From Phaeocystidibacter sp965659725 (GTDB lineage: Bacteria > Bacteroidota > Bacteroidia > Flavobacteriales > Schleiferiaceae), in contig CBFHXG010000009.1 of NCBI GenBank assembly GCA_965659725.1, forward strand, positions 1 to 64,000: a stretch of DNA of 64,000 nucleotides, read 5' to 3'. The translations under genes were made by a program, and so were the position numbers. Below, piece by piece: positions 26,501 through 36,209 of the stretch (the stretch's first letter is position 1; every line of letters begins with the position of its first letter). The notes beneath the pieces were generated by a model. That model saw nothing but the letters and a program-made list of their open reading frames with translations, was not told the origin of the DNA and ran no database searches.

Positions 26501-29500
26501 GTAAGGAGATGTTCCGCCACTTCCTGTTGCCGTTGCAGATCCTGTTGATCCACCGAAGCAAGCAACGTTAGCGTTCACCGTTGCTGATACGTTCAAGGCT
26601 GAACTAGGTTCAGTGATCGTTACTGTTTCCGTTGTGGTACATCCGTTCGCATCCGCGATGGTCACAGTATAGGTGCCCGCGATCAAGTTGTTGATGGTAT
26701 CCGTAGTGGCACCACTGCTCCAGCTAACACTGTAAGGTGCTGTTCCGCCTGTGTATGTGATATAGGCTAATCCATTATTTCCACCGAAGCAGCTCACATT
26801 CTGAATCACTGCACTCGTGCTGGTAAGTGCCGCTGATGGTTGAGTGATGTTCACACTCAATGTATCGGTACATCCATTCGCATCCGTTACAGTAAGGCTA
26901 TACGTTCCCGCCACCAAGTTGGTGAGGTTTGCCGTTGATGCGCCATTGCTCCATGCATATGTGTATGGTGCCGTCCCACCCGAAGTATTCACTTGGATCG
27001 AACCGGTAGAGTTGCCGAAGCAATCTACATTCTGACTAGCGATCAGCGATACGCTCAAGGCAGATGCCGGTTGAGTGATGATCACGCTATCCATATCAAA
27101 ACAACCATTCGCATCGGTGATGGTCACAACATACTGACCGGCAGATAGTGCGTTGATAGTAGGTGTGTTTGCACCGTTGCTCCAAGCAAACGTGTAAGGA
27201 GATGTTCCGCCTGTAGCTGTAGCTGTTGCCGATCCAGTAGGCACTCCAAAACAACTCACGTTTGAATTGATAGCTGCAGATGCATCCAAAGCACTCGCTG
27301 GTTGAGTGATAACCACTGAATCCGAAGCTGAACAACCATTGGCATCTGTGATAATAACAGAATAGGTGCCCGCTGGGATATTCACGATGGTATCAGACAA
27401 CCCACCGTTGCTCCATGCAACTGAATAAGGAGGCGTTCCACCAGTGTAGGATACGTGAGCGTTGGCATCACTTCCACCGTAACAGCTCACATTATTGATC
27501 ACGTTGGTGTTCAAGCTGATGGCAGTAGCGGGTTGGGTAATGGTTACGGTACTACTATCCGTACAACCATTCGCATCTGTAGCAACCACGGTGTAGACAC
27601 CTGCCACTAATCCTGTTGCGGTCGCGGTAGTCTGCCCATCGCTCCATGCATACGTGTATGGTGCCGTACCTCCCGTTGTTGTTGCTGTTGCCGAGCCATT
27701 GCTTCCACCGAAACAACTCACATTCGAGTTCACGATGGCACTCACGTTCAATGCGGTTGCTGGTTGACCGATGTTCACTCCGGCGGTAACCTGACATCCA
27801 TTGCTATCGGTTACAGTAACCACATAGCTTCCGGCTGCAAGCGCACTCACCGTATCGCCGCTCATGCCATTACTCCAACTATAGGTATATGGTCCGTCAC
27901 CTCCAGAGGCAACCGCATACGCTACGCCATCGCTTCTGCCAAAGCAGTTCACGGCACTCAATTGAGCGACGGAAAGCGTAAGTGCAGTTGCTGGTTGAGT
28001 GATGGTAACAGAAATACTATCCTGACAACCATTGTCATCGGTAACGGTAACGGTATAACGTCCGGCAGCTAGACCAGAAGCTAGAGGCACAGAAGGACCA
28101 TGGTCCCAGTCGAAACTGTACGGAGGAGTACCTCCGATAGCAGAGGCTAGGATCGCTCCATCGGCACCTCCTAAACAGCTCACGTTATTGAGAACATTAA
28201 TCTGAATGCTAATGGCAGAATCAGGTTGGGTCATGGTTACGTGAGCCGTATCCATACATCCATTTGCATCAACTACAGTAACGATATACAGTCCTGTATC
28301 CAGATTGAATGCCGTGTTACCTGTTTGACCATCGCTCCACGTATAGGTATACGGAGGTGTACCACCTGTGGCAGAAGCTGTCGCATATCCGTCAGATCCA
28401 CCAAAACAGTTCACTGGGAAAAGAACGGACGCACTTGCATCTACTGCAGAGGCAGGTTCGCCAATGGTCACATAAGCGGTATCGGAACAACCAAGGCTGT
28501 CTACCACCGCAACAGAATGCGTACCGGCAGATAAGTTAATGGCGGTAGCTGTTGTTTCACCGTTACTCCACAAATAGGTATATGGCGCAGTGCCACCTTG
28601 GGCAAACACATTAGCTGATCCGTCCGATCCACCGATACAGCTGACCTGACCCAGGAGTGTCATAGTAAGCATGATATCTTGAGGAGGCGAACTAATAGTA
28701 ACGTTAGCAGTAACATCACAACCGAGTGAATCGGTTACGGTAACTGAATAGATTCCAGGCGTAAGTCCAGTAGCTGTATCCGTAGTTTGACCATCGCTCC
28801 ATACATAGGTGAATGGTGGGATGCCGTTCGTTACGGTAACAGTGGCGGTACCATCGGCACCACCGAAACAGCTGGTAGTGGTCAATGCCACACCAGAGGC
28901 GAAAATATCGCTGGCTGGCTGCGTGATCACGACTGAAACGAGATCTTGACAACCCAATGAATCCGTAACGAGTACAGCGTATGTTCCAGCGGTAAGACCT
29001 ATTGCGGTATCGCCGGTTTGACCATCACTCCAAGAGTATGTATACGGAGGTGTACCACCCGTTGCATTCGCCCAAGCAGATCCGTCCGATCCACCGAAGC
29101 AAGTAATAGTATTCACCACCACTCCACTCACAGAAACGGGAGCTGAAGGCTGTGTGATGCGCACACGAGCCGTATCGCTACAACCATTGGCGTCTGTTAC
29201 GGTAACGGTGTACCACTGGGCGCTCAGACCCGTAGCTGTGGCTCCACTCGCACCGGTACTCCATAGATATGTATACGGTGCCGTTCCGCCTGAGGCGCTA
29301 GCTGTAGCTTGACCATCATTTCCACCGAAGCAAGATACACTTGCGATCATCGATGCAGATGCCGTGATGCGCGTGGCCGGTTGAGTAACTGTAACCGCAG
29401 CTGTATCTGTACATCCGTTCGCATCGGTTACAATAACGGTGTGTGTTCCGGCCCAGAATCCTGTAGCGGTACGTGTGGTTTGTCCATTGCTCCACAAGTA

Positions 29501-32500
29501 CGTATAAGGCGAGGTACCACCCGATGCCGTGGCACGTGCGGTGGCCGTTGAATCTCCAAAGCACAGAACGTTTGTCAATACTGAAGCTCCACCCGAAACT
29601 GCTGTGCTTGGCTCATCGATAACAATTTGAGCAGTAGCCGTACATCCATTCGAATCCGTAACGGTAACTGTGTGTGTTCCAGCAGTCAATGCGATTGTCG
29701 TATCCGTTGTTTCACCATTGCTCCATGAGAAGGTATATGGGGGAGTACCACCAGACCCGCTTGCGACAGCGGAACCGTCAGACCCTCCTAAACAAGACAC
29801 ATCATTTACAAGAGCCGTGGCCGCGGCCACCGCAGTTGGTTGAGTAATAGTAACACTCTCCGTGATGCTACACCCCATGCTGTCTGTAATGGTAACCGTG
29901 TATGTGCCGATTGCAATCCCCGTAATCGTGTCATTGGTAGATCCCGTGCTCCATAGGTACGTGTATCCACCCCATCCACCAGTCGCGGTAACGTATGCCG
30001 TTCCATCGCTGGCACCAAAACATGAGATGGTCATGGCATCGATCGCCGATGCTGAAAGTGGTGCACTCGGACCAGGAATAGTGATGTTCGCGGCATCCGT
30101 ACATCCTCTGGCATCCGTTACGGTCACCACGTAGGTTGATTGAGCTAGGCCAAAAGCAGAATCACCGGATTGACCATTGCTCCAAGCATAGGTATAGGGT
30201 GGCGTACCACCCGATCCAGCAACAGTAGCCCAGCCATCTGTACTTCCCACACAAGAAACACCCGTAATCTGAACTGCATTTACGTCTGTAGCAACCGCTG
30301 GCTCAGTGATCACAACAGAGGCTGTATCCTGACAACCCAATGAGTCGGTTACGATAACCGTATGTGCTCCAGCTGGTAAGCCTGTTGCAATGGCCGAAGT
30401 TTGACCATTACTCCACGAGAAAGTATACGGCGGCGTTCCACCCATTGCACTGGCTGATGCCTCACCATCGGCACCGCCAACGCAAGAAACAGAAGTGTCC
30501 ATTTGAGCACTTGCCGCTACTGCAGTAGCTGGTTCTGTGATGGTAACGGTATCCATAACCTGACACCCGTTGCTGTCTGTCACAGTAACATAGTGGTCGC
30601 CAGCAGCTAAGCCAGTAGCCGTTGCAGAGGTTTGTCCGTCGGTCCAAGCAAATGTGTAAGGAGGTGTGCCTCCAGATCCACTTACTGATGCCGAACCATC
30701 GGCACCGCCAAAGCAACTTACATTGTTTACTACCGAAGTTGAAGAGGTTACCGGGTCTGGTTCATCAATCGTGATCGAGCTAGTTGAAGAACAACCAAGA
30801 CTATCCACTACATAGACCAAATATTGACCTGCAGGAACTCCAGAAAGTGTGTCTCCCGTATGCCCTGTACTCCAAGAAATAATGTACGGAGGGTTTCCGC
30901 CTGAGGCAACACCGTATAGCACGCCGTCACTTGATCCATTACAAGGGATCTCGCCAATGATCGTTGCAGAAACCGCCAGGTCAACACTTGGTGGCGGAAC
31001 GTCAAGGGTGTCAGTAGCCTGACATCCGTTGGAGTCTGTTACTGTCAACACGATCTGTCCACCACCTAATCCGGTTACCGTATCGTTAGCCGTTCCATTA
31101 TTCCATGTGTAGGTGTAAGGAGCTGTTCCGCCCGAAGCAGTACCGTAAGCAGATCCATCCAAGAAGCCTCCACAAGTTGGAGCAGAGATCAAGGTGGCTG
31201 TGGCTGAAAGCGCTGAAGCAGGCTGCGTGATGGTTACATGGGCTGAATCTTGACAGCCATTTGCGTCGGTCATGATCACGTAATATCCACCAGGCACAAG
31301 ACCAGTAGCTATCTGTCCAGTTTGACCATCGCTCCACAAGTAGGTATAAGGAGTTACTCCACCTGAGCCGATCGCTTCTGCCGTACCGTCTGACCCTCCA
31401 AAACAGTTCACATCCGTTTTTGATATGATGGCCGCCAAAGGCATGGAAGGTTGAGTAATTGTAGCTGTATCGAACTCCGCACATCCGTTAGCATCCGTGA
31501 TTTGAACCCAATAGGTTCCGGTGGCTAGTCCTGAGATGCTTTGAGTAGTTGCACCTGTATTCCATGCGTACGAATAAGGAGGAACTCCTCCAGTAGGCAT
31601 TACAGAAGCCGTACCATCGTTCGCTCCAAAACAAGTGACGTTCGTAAAGTTGAGGTTCTCTACAAGTGGATCCGGTTCAGTAACCACAACCGTGTTCGTA
31701 TCGGTACAACCCATAGAGTCAGTTACCGTAACAATATAAGAACCAGCCGTAATGCCAGTTATAGTATCACCGGTCATGCCATTGCTCCAGCTGAAGGTGT
31801 AAGGAGGCGCCCCTCCAGTAGCTGATGCATATGCAATACCATCGCTACCGCCGGCACAGGTTATTGCATTTCCGTCTACAGCACCCACGAGTAACTCGAA
31901 TGGGGCCTCGAAAATATTTACTGTGTCAATGTCGGTACAACCATTAGCATCGGTAACGATCAAGATGTAATCACCTCCTGCAAGACCATTGATATTTGCA
32001 CCTGTCATGCCATTGCTCCAAGAGTACATGTAAGGCGGAGTACCTCCAGTTGCGGTTGCGGTAGCCGCACCATCTAAATCACCTCTACAAGTTACGCCCA
32101 CTGTACTCGAAGTGCCGGCCTGAAGTGCAGCGGCAGGCTGAGTGATGGTAACGTTGATTGAATCTTCACAACCATTTGCGTCGGTGACCACCACCGTATG
32201 TGTTCCAGCTGTTAAGTCGGTTACTACAGCGGTTGTTTGTCCGGAAGACCATAGATAGGTATAAGGAGAAAACCCTCCGCTTACCGTTACAGTTGCTTCA
32301 CCCGCTGCCTCTCCAAAGCAAAGAACGTTCGAATCCACATTTGCAGATACATTTAATGCGGTTGGCTCAGTAAGCGTGAACACGGCTGTATCGATACATC
32401 CATTCGCATCAGTCACCGTTGCTGTATACGTTCCAGCAACTAGGTTCTGGATGGTATCCGTAGAAGCGCCATTCGACCAAGAAATGGTGTACGGCGATGT

Positions 32501-34846
32501 TCCGCCCGTGATATCAACATAACCCGAACCATCCGAATCACCATTACAAAGAATGGCATTGATGATAGAGGCCGCAGCCACGAGTTCAGCATTTGGTTCT
32601 TCGATAGTAACCGTTGCAGAATCTTCACAACCATTGGCATCGGTGACGATAACGCTATATGTACCACCGCTCAACCCAACGTTCGCTGTATCTGTAACTC
32701 CATTACTCCATTCAAAATCATAGGGTGGAGTTCCTCCTGTTGCGGCTGCAACTGCTGATCCATCTCCATCTCCAAAGCAGAGAACATCTGTTGAATCCGT
32801 GATGGTCACCACAAGAGGTGTTGCCGGCTCAGTGATCGTTACATTAGCAGAGTCGATACATCCATTCGCATCGGTTACCACGACCGAATAGGTTCCGGCC
32901 GGAACTTGAATCGAATTAGTAGTATCACCTGTGTTCCAAAGAATGGAGTAAGGGACGGTACCACCGGATATCTGAACAGTGGCTACACCATCCGCTTCAC
33001 CAAAACATGAAACGGCTGATGTCATTACTCCAATAGCGGCAAGCGCAGAGTCTGGCTGCGTGATAGTCAATGAAAGTGTATCAGTACAACCTACACTGTC
33101 AGTTATGATAACGGTGTGGCTTCCAGCAGGAAGACCAATAGCAGTATCGCTGGTTTCTCCATTACTCCAAAGGTAGGTGTACGGTGACGTTCCACCTGAG
33201 CCTACTACCACGCCTACACCATCAGATCCTCCGAAACAGGATACAGGCGCTTCCGCAATGGTCAACCCTCCTACAGGCTGAGCAGGTTCTGTTATAGTTA
33301 CTTCCAATGAATCGGCACAACCGTTGGCATCGGTTACAACAACGGAATAGGTTCCCGCAACAAGGTTATTACGAGCACTGTCGGTATTTCCATCGTTCCA
33401 AAGAAGCGAATATGGAGGTATGCCCCCAGTAATGAGTAGATCGACTTGACCCGTACTATCGCCAAAACAGAGGATAGGAACCTGATTGTCGATCACCACT
33501 TCAAGTGGAGATGCTGGTTGAACCAGGTCGATGGTAACTGAATCAGTACAACCATTGGCGTCAACTACGGTGAGGGAGTAACTCCCCGCTCCCATTCCAT
33601 TGAGCGTATCGTGTATTGCACCCGTATTCCAAGAGAAGGCATATGGCGGAGTACCCCCAGTGGCAAAGCCAGCGAGCTGTCCGTTAAGATCACCGAAACA
33701 ATCTATACTATCTAATATATCTATGTTGGCTATGAGGGAATCGGGTTCCGTGACCGTCACACTGACAGTATCGGTACAACCACCACCGCTTGTGATATAG
33801 ATCTCGTAGGTGCCGGCAGACAAACCATAAACGGTATCGCTTGTGGCGCCATTGGACCATAGATAGGTTGTTGGTGGAGCTCCACCCCATACATCAACCC
33901 ATGCCCAACCGTCGGTATCACCATGACAACTAACCTGACTTCCTTGCTCGGCGATGGCCCAGCCACAACCGCCCAAAGTGAAAACAGGAGTACTATCAGT
34001 GATAGCGATAAATACACTATCTGGGTCGGTAAAGAGATTGTCATTTACACCACCAATATCGGAAGCAGCCCCACCTAAGGCAGAGCTTGCAGAAGAAGCA
34101 GTGGCAAAGATCATTCGGATAGAATCGTTCGGATTGATACCGAGACTATCGAATGGAACGTAGAAATCGAGGAATACTGGATCGTTCTTCCAACAGTTGG
34201 TGTATCCAGCATGGGATCTTTGAGAGTGGGTCGATCCTGGATAAGTAGATAGTTGCGTACCTGTAGTGGTGCCATCTACGTCCATGATCGAAACCGATCC
34301 TTGGCCCGCGGTACCATAGATGATCTCAAGCTCGAATCCAGGGTTACCTGTTACGGCGTTGGGGTCGGCCGTTGCTCCGGTAAAGCCAATACGGTTATCG
34401 GTATCGATCAAAAAACTAAACCCGTATGCGCCCGTTACGTTGCGTGCAATGCGGATCCTATACATAAGGAATTCGTCTCCGTTTCCAGGAGTTCCATCTT
34501 GATCACCTAAATACCAATAACCTGCACTCATTGGGTAGTTAGGATTGTCTACGATCTCGGACTTACCGCAATCGTTACCGGTTAGGAGGTCGGCAGGGGG
34601 TTCGGCAGAAAGGTGGAACATTGGAATCATCGGATACTCAAAGTCGAACGACTCATCGATCACCACGGAGGTATCAATAGCACCTCCAGATGCGGATATC
34701 CACCCATCACTATTAGGGTCGAGTACCGTACCTGGACTACTTTGGTAGATACTACCGATCTGCTGACTCCATCCAAAGAATGAAATTAGGAGAAGAGTAA
34801 TAAGCCACACGCGCCGTTTGCAGGGAAGCGAGTAGAGGCTTGCCAT
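23567..34846 (-). CDS. Giant SprB-like repeat adhesin with T9SS type B sorting domain
   Basis: From the ATG at 34846 the protein has 3759 residues. This start opens a signal peptide (RRVWLITLLLISFFGWSQQ); an upstream in-frame ATG at 34891 adds only a basic leader. Residues about 20-310 form a globular N-terminal domain. About 44 SprB-type repeats of roughly 75-77 residues follow, each with a CFGGSDG-like start, GGTPPYTYSWSNG core and AGTYTVTVTDANGC end, with two conserved Cys per repeat. The last 90 residues match the gliding-motility-associated type B sorting domain (IPNAFTPNEDMINEKY, FQIFDRWGNLVF, GVKVKEDTYVWVF). SprB of Flavobacterium johnsoniae is a mobile surface adhesin for gliding; this protein is its likely counterpart or another T9SS-exported adhesin. 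Confidence 0.92.
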   Translation of the reverse strand: MASLYSLPCKRRVWLITLLLISFFGWSQQIGSIYQSSPGTVLDPNSDGWISASGGAIDTSVVIDESFDFEYPMIPMFHLSAEPPADLLTGNDCGKSEIVDNPNYPMSAGYWYLGDQDGTPGNGDEFLMYRIRIARNVTGAYGFSFLIDTDNRIGFTGATADPNAVTGNPGFELEIIYGTAGQGSVSIMDVDGTTTGTQLSTYPGSTHSQRSHAGYTNCWKNDPVFLDFYVPFDSLGINPNDSIRMIFATASSASSALGGAASDIGGVNDNLFTDPDSVFIAITDSTPVFTLGGCGWAIAEQGSQVSCHGDTDGWAWVDVWGGAPPTTYLWSNGATSDTVYGLSAGTYEIYITSGGGCTDTVSVTVTEPDSLIANIDILDSIDCFGDLNGQLAGFATGGTPPYAFSWNTGAIHDTLNGMGAGSYSLTVVDANGCTDSVTIDLVQPASPLEVVIDNQVPILCFGDSTGQVDLLITGGIPPYSLLWNDGNTDSARNNLVAGTYSVVVTDANGCADSLEVTITEPAQPVGGLTIAEAPVSCFGGSDGVGVVVGSGGTSPYTYLWSNGETSDTAIGLPAGSHTVIITDSVGCTDTLSLTITQPDSALAAIGVMTSAVSCFGEADGVATVQISGGTVPYSILWNTGDTTNSIQVPAGTYSVVVTDANGCIDSANVTITEPATPLVVTITDSTDVLCFGDGDGSAVAAATGGTPPYDFEWSNGVTDTANVGLSGGTYSVIVTDANGCEDSATVTIEEPNAELVAAASIINAILCNGDSDGSGYVDITGGTSPYTISWSNGASTDTIQNLVAGTYTATVTDANGCIDTAVFTLTEPTALNVSANVDSNVLCFGEAAGEATVTVSGGFSPYTYLWSSGQTTAVVTDLTAGTHTVVVTDANGCEDSINVTITQPAAALQAGTSSTVGVTCRGDLDGAATATATGGTPPYMYSWSNGMTGANINGLAGGDYILIVTDANGCTDIDTVNIFEAPFELLVGAVDGNAITCAGGSDGIAYASATGGAPPYTFSWSNGMTGDTITGITAGSYIVTVTDSMGCTDTNTVVVTEPDPLVENLNFTNVTCFGANDGTASVMPTGGVPPYSYAWNTGATTQSISGLATGTYWVQITDANGCAEFDTATITQPSMPLAAIISKTDVNCFGGSDGTAEAIGSGGVTPYTYLWSDGQTGQIATGLVPGGYYVIMTDANGCQDSAHVTITQPASALSATATLISAPTCGGFLDGSAYGTASGGTAPYTYTWNNGTANDTVTGLGGGQIVLTVTDSNGCQATDTLDVPPPSVDLAVSATIIGEIPCNGSSDGVLYGVASGGNPPYIISWSTGHTGDTLSGVPAGQYLVYVVDSLGCSSTSSITIDEPDPVTSSTSVVNNVSCFGGADGSASVSGSGGTPPYTFAWTDGQTSATATGLAAGDHYVTVTDSNGCQVMDTVTITEPATAVAASAQMDTSVSCVGGADGEASASAMGGTPPYTFSWSNGQTSAIATGLPAGAHTVIVTDSLGCQDTASVVITEPAVATDVNAVQITGVSCVGSTDGWATVAGSGGTPPYTYAWSNGQSGDSAFGLAQSTYVVTVTDARGCTDAANITIPGPSAPLSASAIDAMTISCFGASDGTAYVTATGGWGGYTYLWSTGSTNDTITGIAIGTYTVTITDSMGCSITESVTITQPTAVAAATALVNDVSCLGGSDGSAVASGSGGTPPYTFSWSNGETTDTTIALTAGTHTVTVTDSNGCTATAQIVIDEPSTAVSGGASVLTNVLCFGDSTATARATASGGTSPYTYLWSNGQTTRTATGFWAGTHTVIVTDANGCTDTAAVTVTQPATRITASASMIASVSCFGGNDGQATASASGGTAPYTYLWSTGASGATATGLSAQWYTVTVTDANGCSDTARVRITQPSAPVSVSGVVVNTITCFGGSDGSAWANATGGTPPYTYSWSDGQTGDTAIGLTAGTYAVLVTDSLGCQDLVSVVITQPASDIFASGVALTTTSCFGGADGTATVTVTNGIPPFTYVWSDGQTTDTATGLTPGIYSVTVTDSLGCDVTANVTISSPPQDIMLTMTLLGQVSCIGGSDGSANVFAQGGTAPYTYLWSNGETTATAINLSAGTHSVAVVDSLGCSDTAYVTIGEPASAVDASASVLFPVNCFGGSDGYATASATGGTPPYTYTWSDGQTGNTAFNLDTGLYIVTVVDANGCMDTAHVTMTQPDSAISIQINVLNNVSCLGGADGAILASAIGGTPPYSFDWDHGPSVPLASGLAAGRYTVTVTDDNGCQDSISVTITQPATALTLSVAQLSAVNCFGRSDGVAYAVASGGDGPYTYSWSNGMSGDTVSALAAGSYVVTVTDSNGCQVTAGVNIGQPATALNVSAIVNSNVSCFGGSNGSATATTTGGTAPYTYAWSDGQTTATATGLVAGVYTVVATDANGCTDSSTVTITQPATAISLNTNVINNVSCYGGSDANAHVSYTGGTPPYSVAWSNGGLSDTIVNIPAGTYSVIITDANGCSASDSVVITQPASALDASAAINSNVSCFGVPTGSATATATGGTSPYTFAWSNGANTPTINALSAGQYVVTITDANGCFDMDSVIITQPASALSVSLIASQNVDCFGNSTGSIQVNTSGGTAPYTYAWSNGASTANLTNLVAGTYSLTVTDANGCTDTLSVNITQPSAALTSTSAVIQNVSCFGGNNGLAYITYTGGTAPYSVSWSSGATTDTINNLIAGTYTVTIADANGCTTTETVTITEPSSALNVSATVNANVACFGGSTGSATATGSGGTSPYTYAWSNGAIGANQTGLTAGSYTVTITDANGCSDTATVVITQPASALSVAILSSTDINCFGASTGTATAGGSGGTAPYTYAWSNGATGATISNVAAGTYTVTVTDANGCTSTANVTLNQPGSALTSTSTIVSQVTCFGGATGEAYVTYSGGTAPYSVLWNSGQTTDTISNITAGTYTVVITDANGCTTSQSVVITQPASALTLNAVVSNHVSCFGSNSGAGAANVSGGTAPYTYNWSNGATSANISGLATGTYTVTVTDANGCVVSGSITINGPSNALSASAGVLSHVNCFGGATGSASATPGGGTSPYTYAWSNGATTATVSNLSAGTYSVTITDVNGCTATASVTINQPTSGISVSTNSITDVNCFGGSDGAVMINVTGGTAPFTYAWSNGATTANLAGVTAGTYTVTVTDASGCNTTHSVSVSQPASGIAVTPTATGHVNCFNGLDGFATISVTGGTSPYTINWNNGQAGTTASNLAAGTYVATVTDANGCTDSISITINQPSGSLNAANGFIQNVSCFGGNDGWAYVQINGGTAPYNVSWSNGSTNDTLSQVSTGSYTAVVTDANGCTDSTTVVITEPNSPITANVNIIQNVFCKGDANGSVYTNYTGGTPPYQVSWSNGATTDTLNYLLAGQYTVTITDANGCSVTVSGNVTEPNRDLSAAANMLTPVMCYGEADGIAHVNLVGGTPPYNVVWSNGHQGDTAVGLPVGRYGVVVTDAMGCYKTDSVDITGPNQDLGTVEDVIGINCGGANSGSANINPFGGTPPYVVTWSHGQSGMNIGNLGVGKYAYTVIDANGCRIEDTVEVVENEPIETGITVDFATCPTSNDGYVDLDVSGGTPPYSFYFDGQLFSGTKEDIRPGSHELTIADALGCDSTFYIYVGVDEDQEYLHIPNAFTPNEDMINEKYKIVGSECIGPSRFQIFDRWGNLVFSSHDPFNEFWDGTRGDGVKVKEDTYVWVFTSAEYEKRGWVTVIH
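23990..33950 (-). repeat. About 44 tandem SprB-type repeats of about 226 bp
   Basis: Repeat cores were counted by the motif C-x-G-x(6-12)-GG-x2-PY-x3-W. The first is VSCHGDTDGWAW near 33930 and the last is a degenerate ATCPTSNDGYVD near 24030. The repeats differ by tens of percent in DNA, so they are old or diversified. Repeats 29, 32, 35 and 41 share a YTGGTxPYxVxW variant, which points to duplication in blocks of three. Confidence 0.85.
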
Positions 34847-34914
34847 AGTTACTTGTTTTTGGTCTCTATATTTTTTTATCGCCCTTCGCATAAGTTTACT
34901 TCAGGACAACTAGT

Positions 34915-34922
34915 CAAAGCTA
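34915..34922 (-). promoter_or_regulatory. Candidate -7 box (TAGCTTTG) of the giant adhesin
   Basis: The minus-strand reading TAGCTTTG matches TAnnTTTG. It lies 68 nt upstream of the ATG at 34846. No convincing -33 TTG was found. Confidence 0.35.
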
Positions 34923-35030
34923 CACCACTCTAAATCACGAAGTTGTACACCCTTTCCGACATTCTATTCTGACTATTAAAGTAGAATTCGAGGCCAGTTG
35001 CTTAATTTACTGCATACTAACTACGAGTCA

Positions 35031-36209
35031 ATGAGTGCTTCTGGATCTCAAAGCCGGATAAAATATCGGATCAGGAAAGGTCTCTTCTTCTTTATTCTAT
35101 TGACACCGCTCTGGAGTTATTGCTGGTGGTTGGCCAGTTCTTCCAGACCATTCAAGGTGGCAATGCTCAATAAAACTACTCAGGAGTACAATGATCTTGA
35201 GCACTGAGCTTTTACTCGGGTTCTCAATCATCATCGATGAACAAAAGCCAACGGGCAACATTACAATAGCCGACGAGATTTCTTAGGCCCAATTCCGCAG
35301 TCCATCAAGTTATCAAAAACTACTGAAATACAGCAACTTAGCAGGGAGCAAATTGATAGCATTGCTGATAATCTCGATGCTGGGTACTTCATTGACACCT
35401 ATGGGACCTACTACGAAGACCTCGACGACAGAGATTCGTCATTGCCTTCTAAAGGGTTGATATACGGCGGTTTAGAACGCAGCGATGTGTCGTTGATGCA
35501 GGCCCTAGTGGAGAGAAATAAGCTAGTATTGGCCGAGTTCAGCGTCTTTGGATATCCTACGCCTCCAGACATCAAAGAGAGAGCTGAAAACATCCTTGGG
35601 GCTCGATTTACGGGTTGGGTAGGAAGGTATTGGGAGGAGCTGGACACATCGATATCCGGAGAGATACCCGATTGGATCCCGCACTTGTATGAGGAAAAGT
35701 ACAATAAGCCCTATGCCTTCTCTGGCCCAGGCATAGGATTCTTCCACGATAATGGCGACCTACTCATCATTCCCGAAAGAGAACTAATCCACCAGGTACC
35801 TATCATGGAAACTGAAAAGGAACTGGCAGCAACGCTCGGCGTAGACCCTTTCGTGAGATATCCATTTTGGTTTGAGATATGTGAACCAGACACAGCCGTA
35901 AGGTCGCTCTCTCAATTCCGCATCTACCCTGGCGCAGAAGCCCAGGCCAAAATGAGAGCTCTTCAAATCCCAACCTTCTTCCCGGCCGTCTTAGTACACA
36001 GAAATTGGAAAACGATCTACTTCGCCGGCGATTTTACAGATAATACCGTGGGCAGGACATCCCGCCACTTCGCGGGTATAACCCATTTTGGAAGGTTCTT
36101 CTATGACAATAGGAATGTGGGAGACAGATGAAAATTCTTCTGGGAATGGTATGAGCCCTTCGTGTCTGGAACCATTGAGCGATACATGAACCCAGACTTG
36201 CGCCTTTAG
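35031..36209 (+). pseudogene. Membrane-anchored protein gene interrupted by three in-frame TGA codons
   Basis: One reading frame runs from ATG 35031 to TAG 36207-36209, encoding about 390 residues. It starts with a membrane anchor (GLFFFILLTPLWSYCWW) and then SRPFKVAMLNKTTQEYN, LDAGYFIDTYGTYYEDL, KLVLAEFSVFGYPTP, FTGWVGRYWEELD, KTIYFAGDFTDN and KFFWEWYEPF. This is the pattern of a conserved Bacteroidota protein of unknown function. Three TGA codons break it, at 35205-35207, 35238-35240 and 36129-36131, with no frameshift. The 3' end overlaps the convergent HEAT gene by 219 bp. Nonsense decay by CGA-to-TGA or TGG-to-TGA changes is the simplest reading. A longer upstream ATG exists at 34998. 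Confidence 0.7.

Noticed and set aside
23990..33950. CRISPR-like array
   Set aside because: The repeats are about 226 bp, translated throughout, diverged, and encode SprB-type domains. There are no short identical repeats with unique spacers and no cas genes.
24170..34510. Many plus-strand open frames inside the giant gene
   Set aside because: They are the complement of the repeat-coding strand and recur with the repeat period; no signal, start context or family match.
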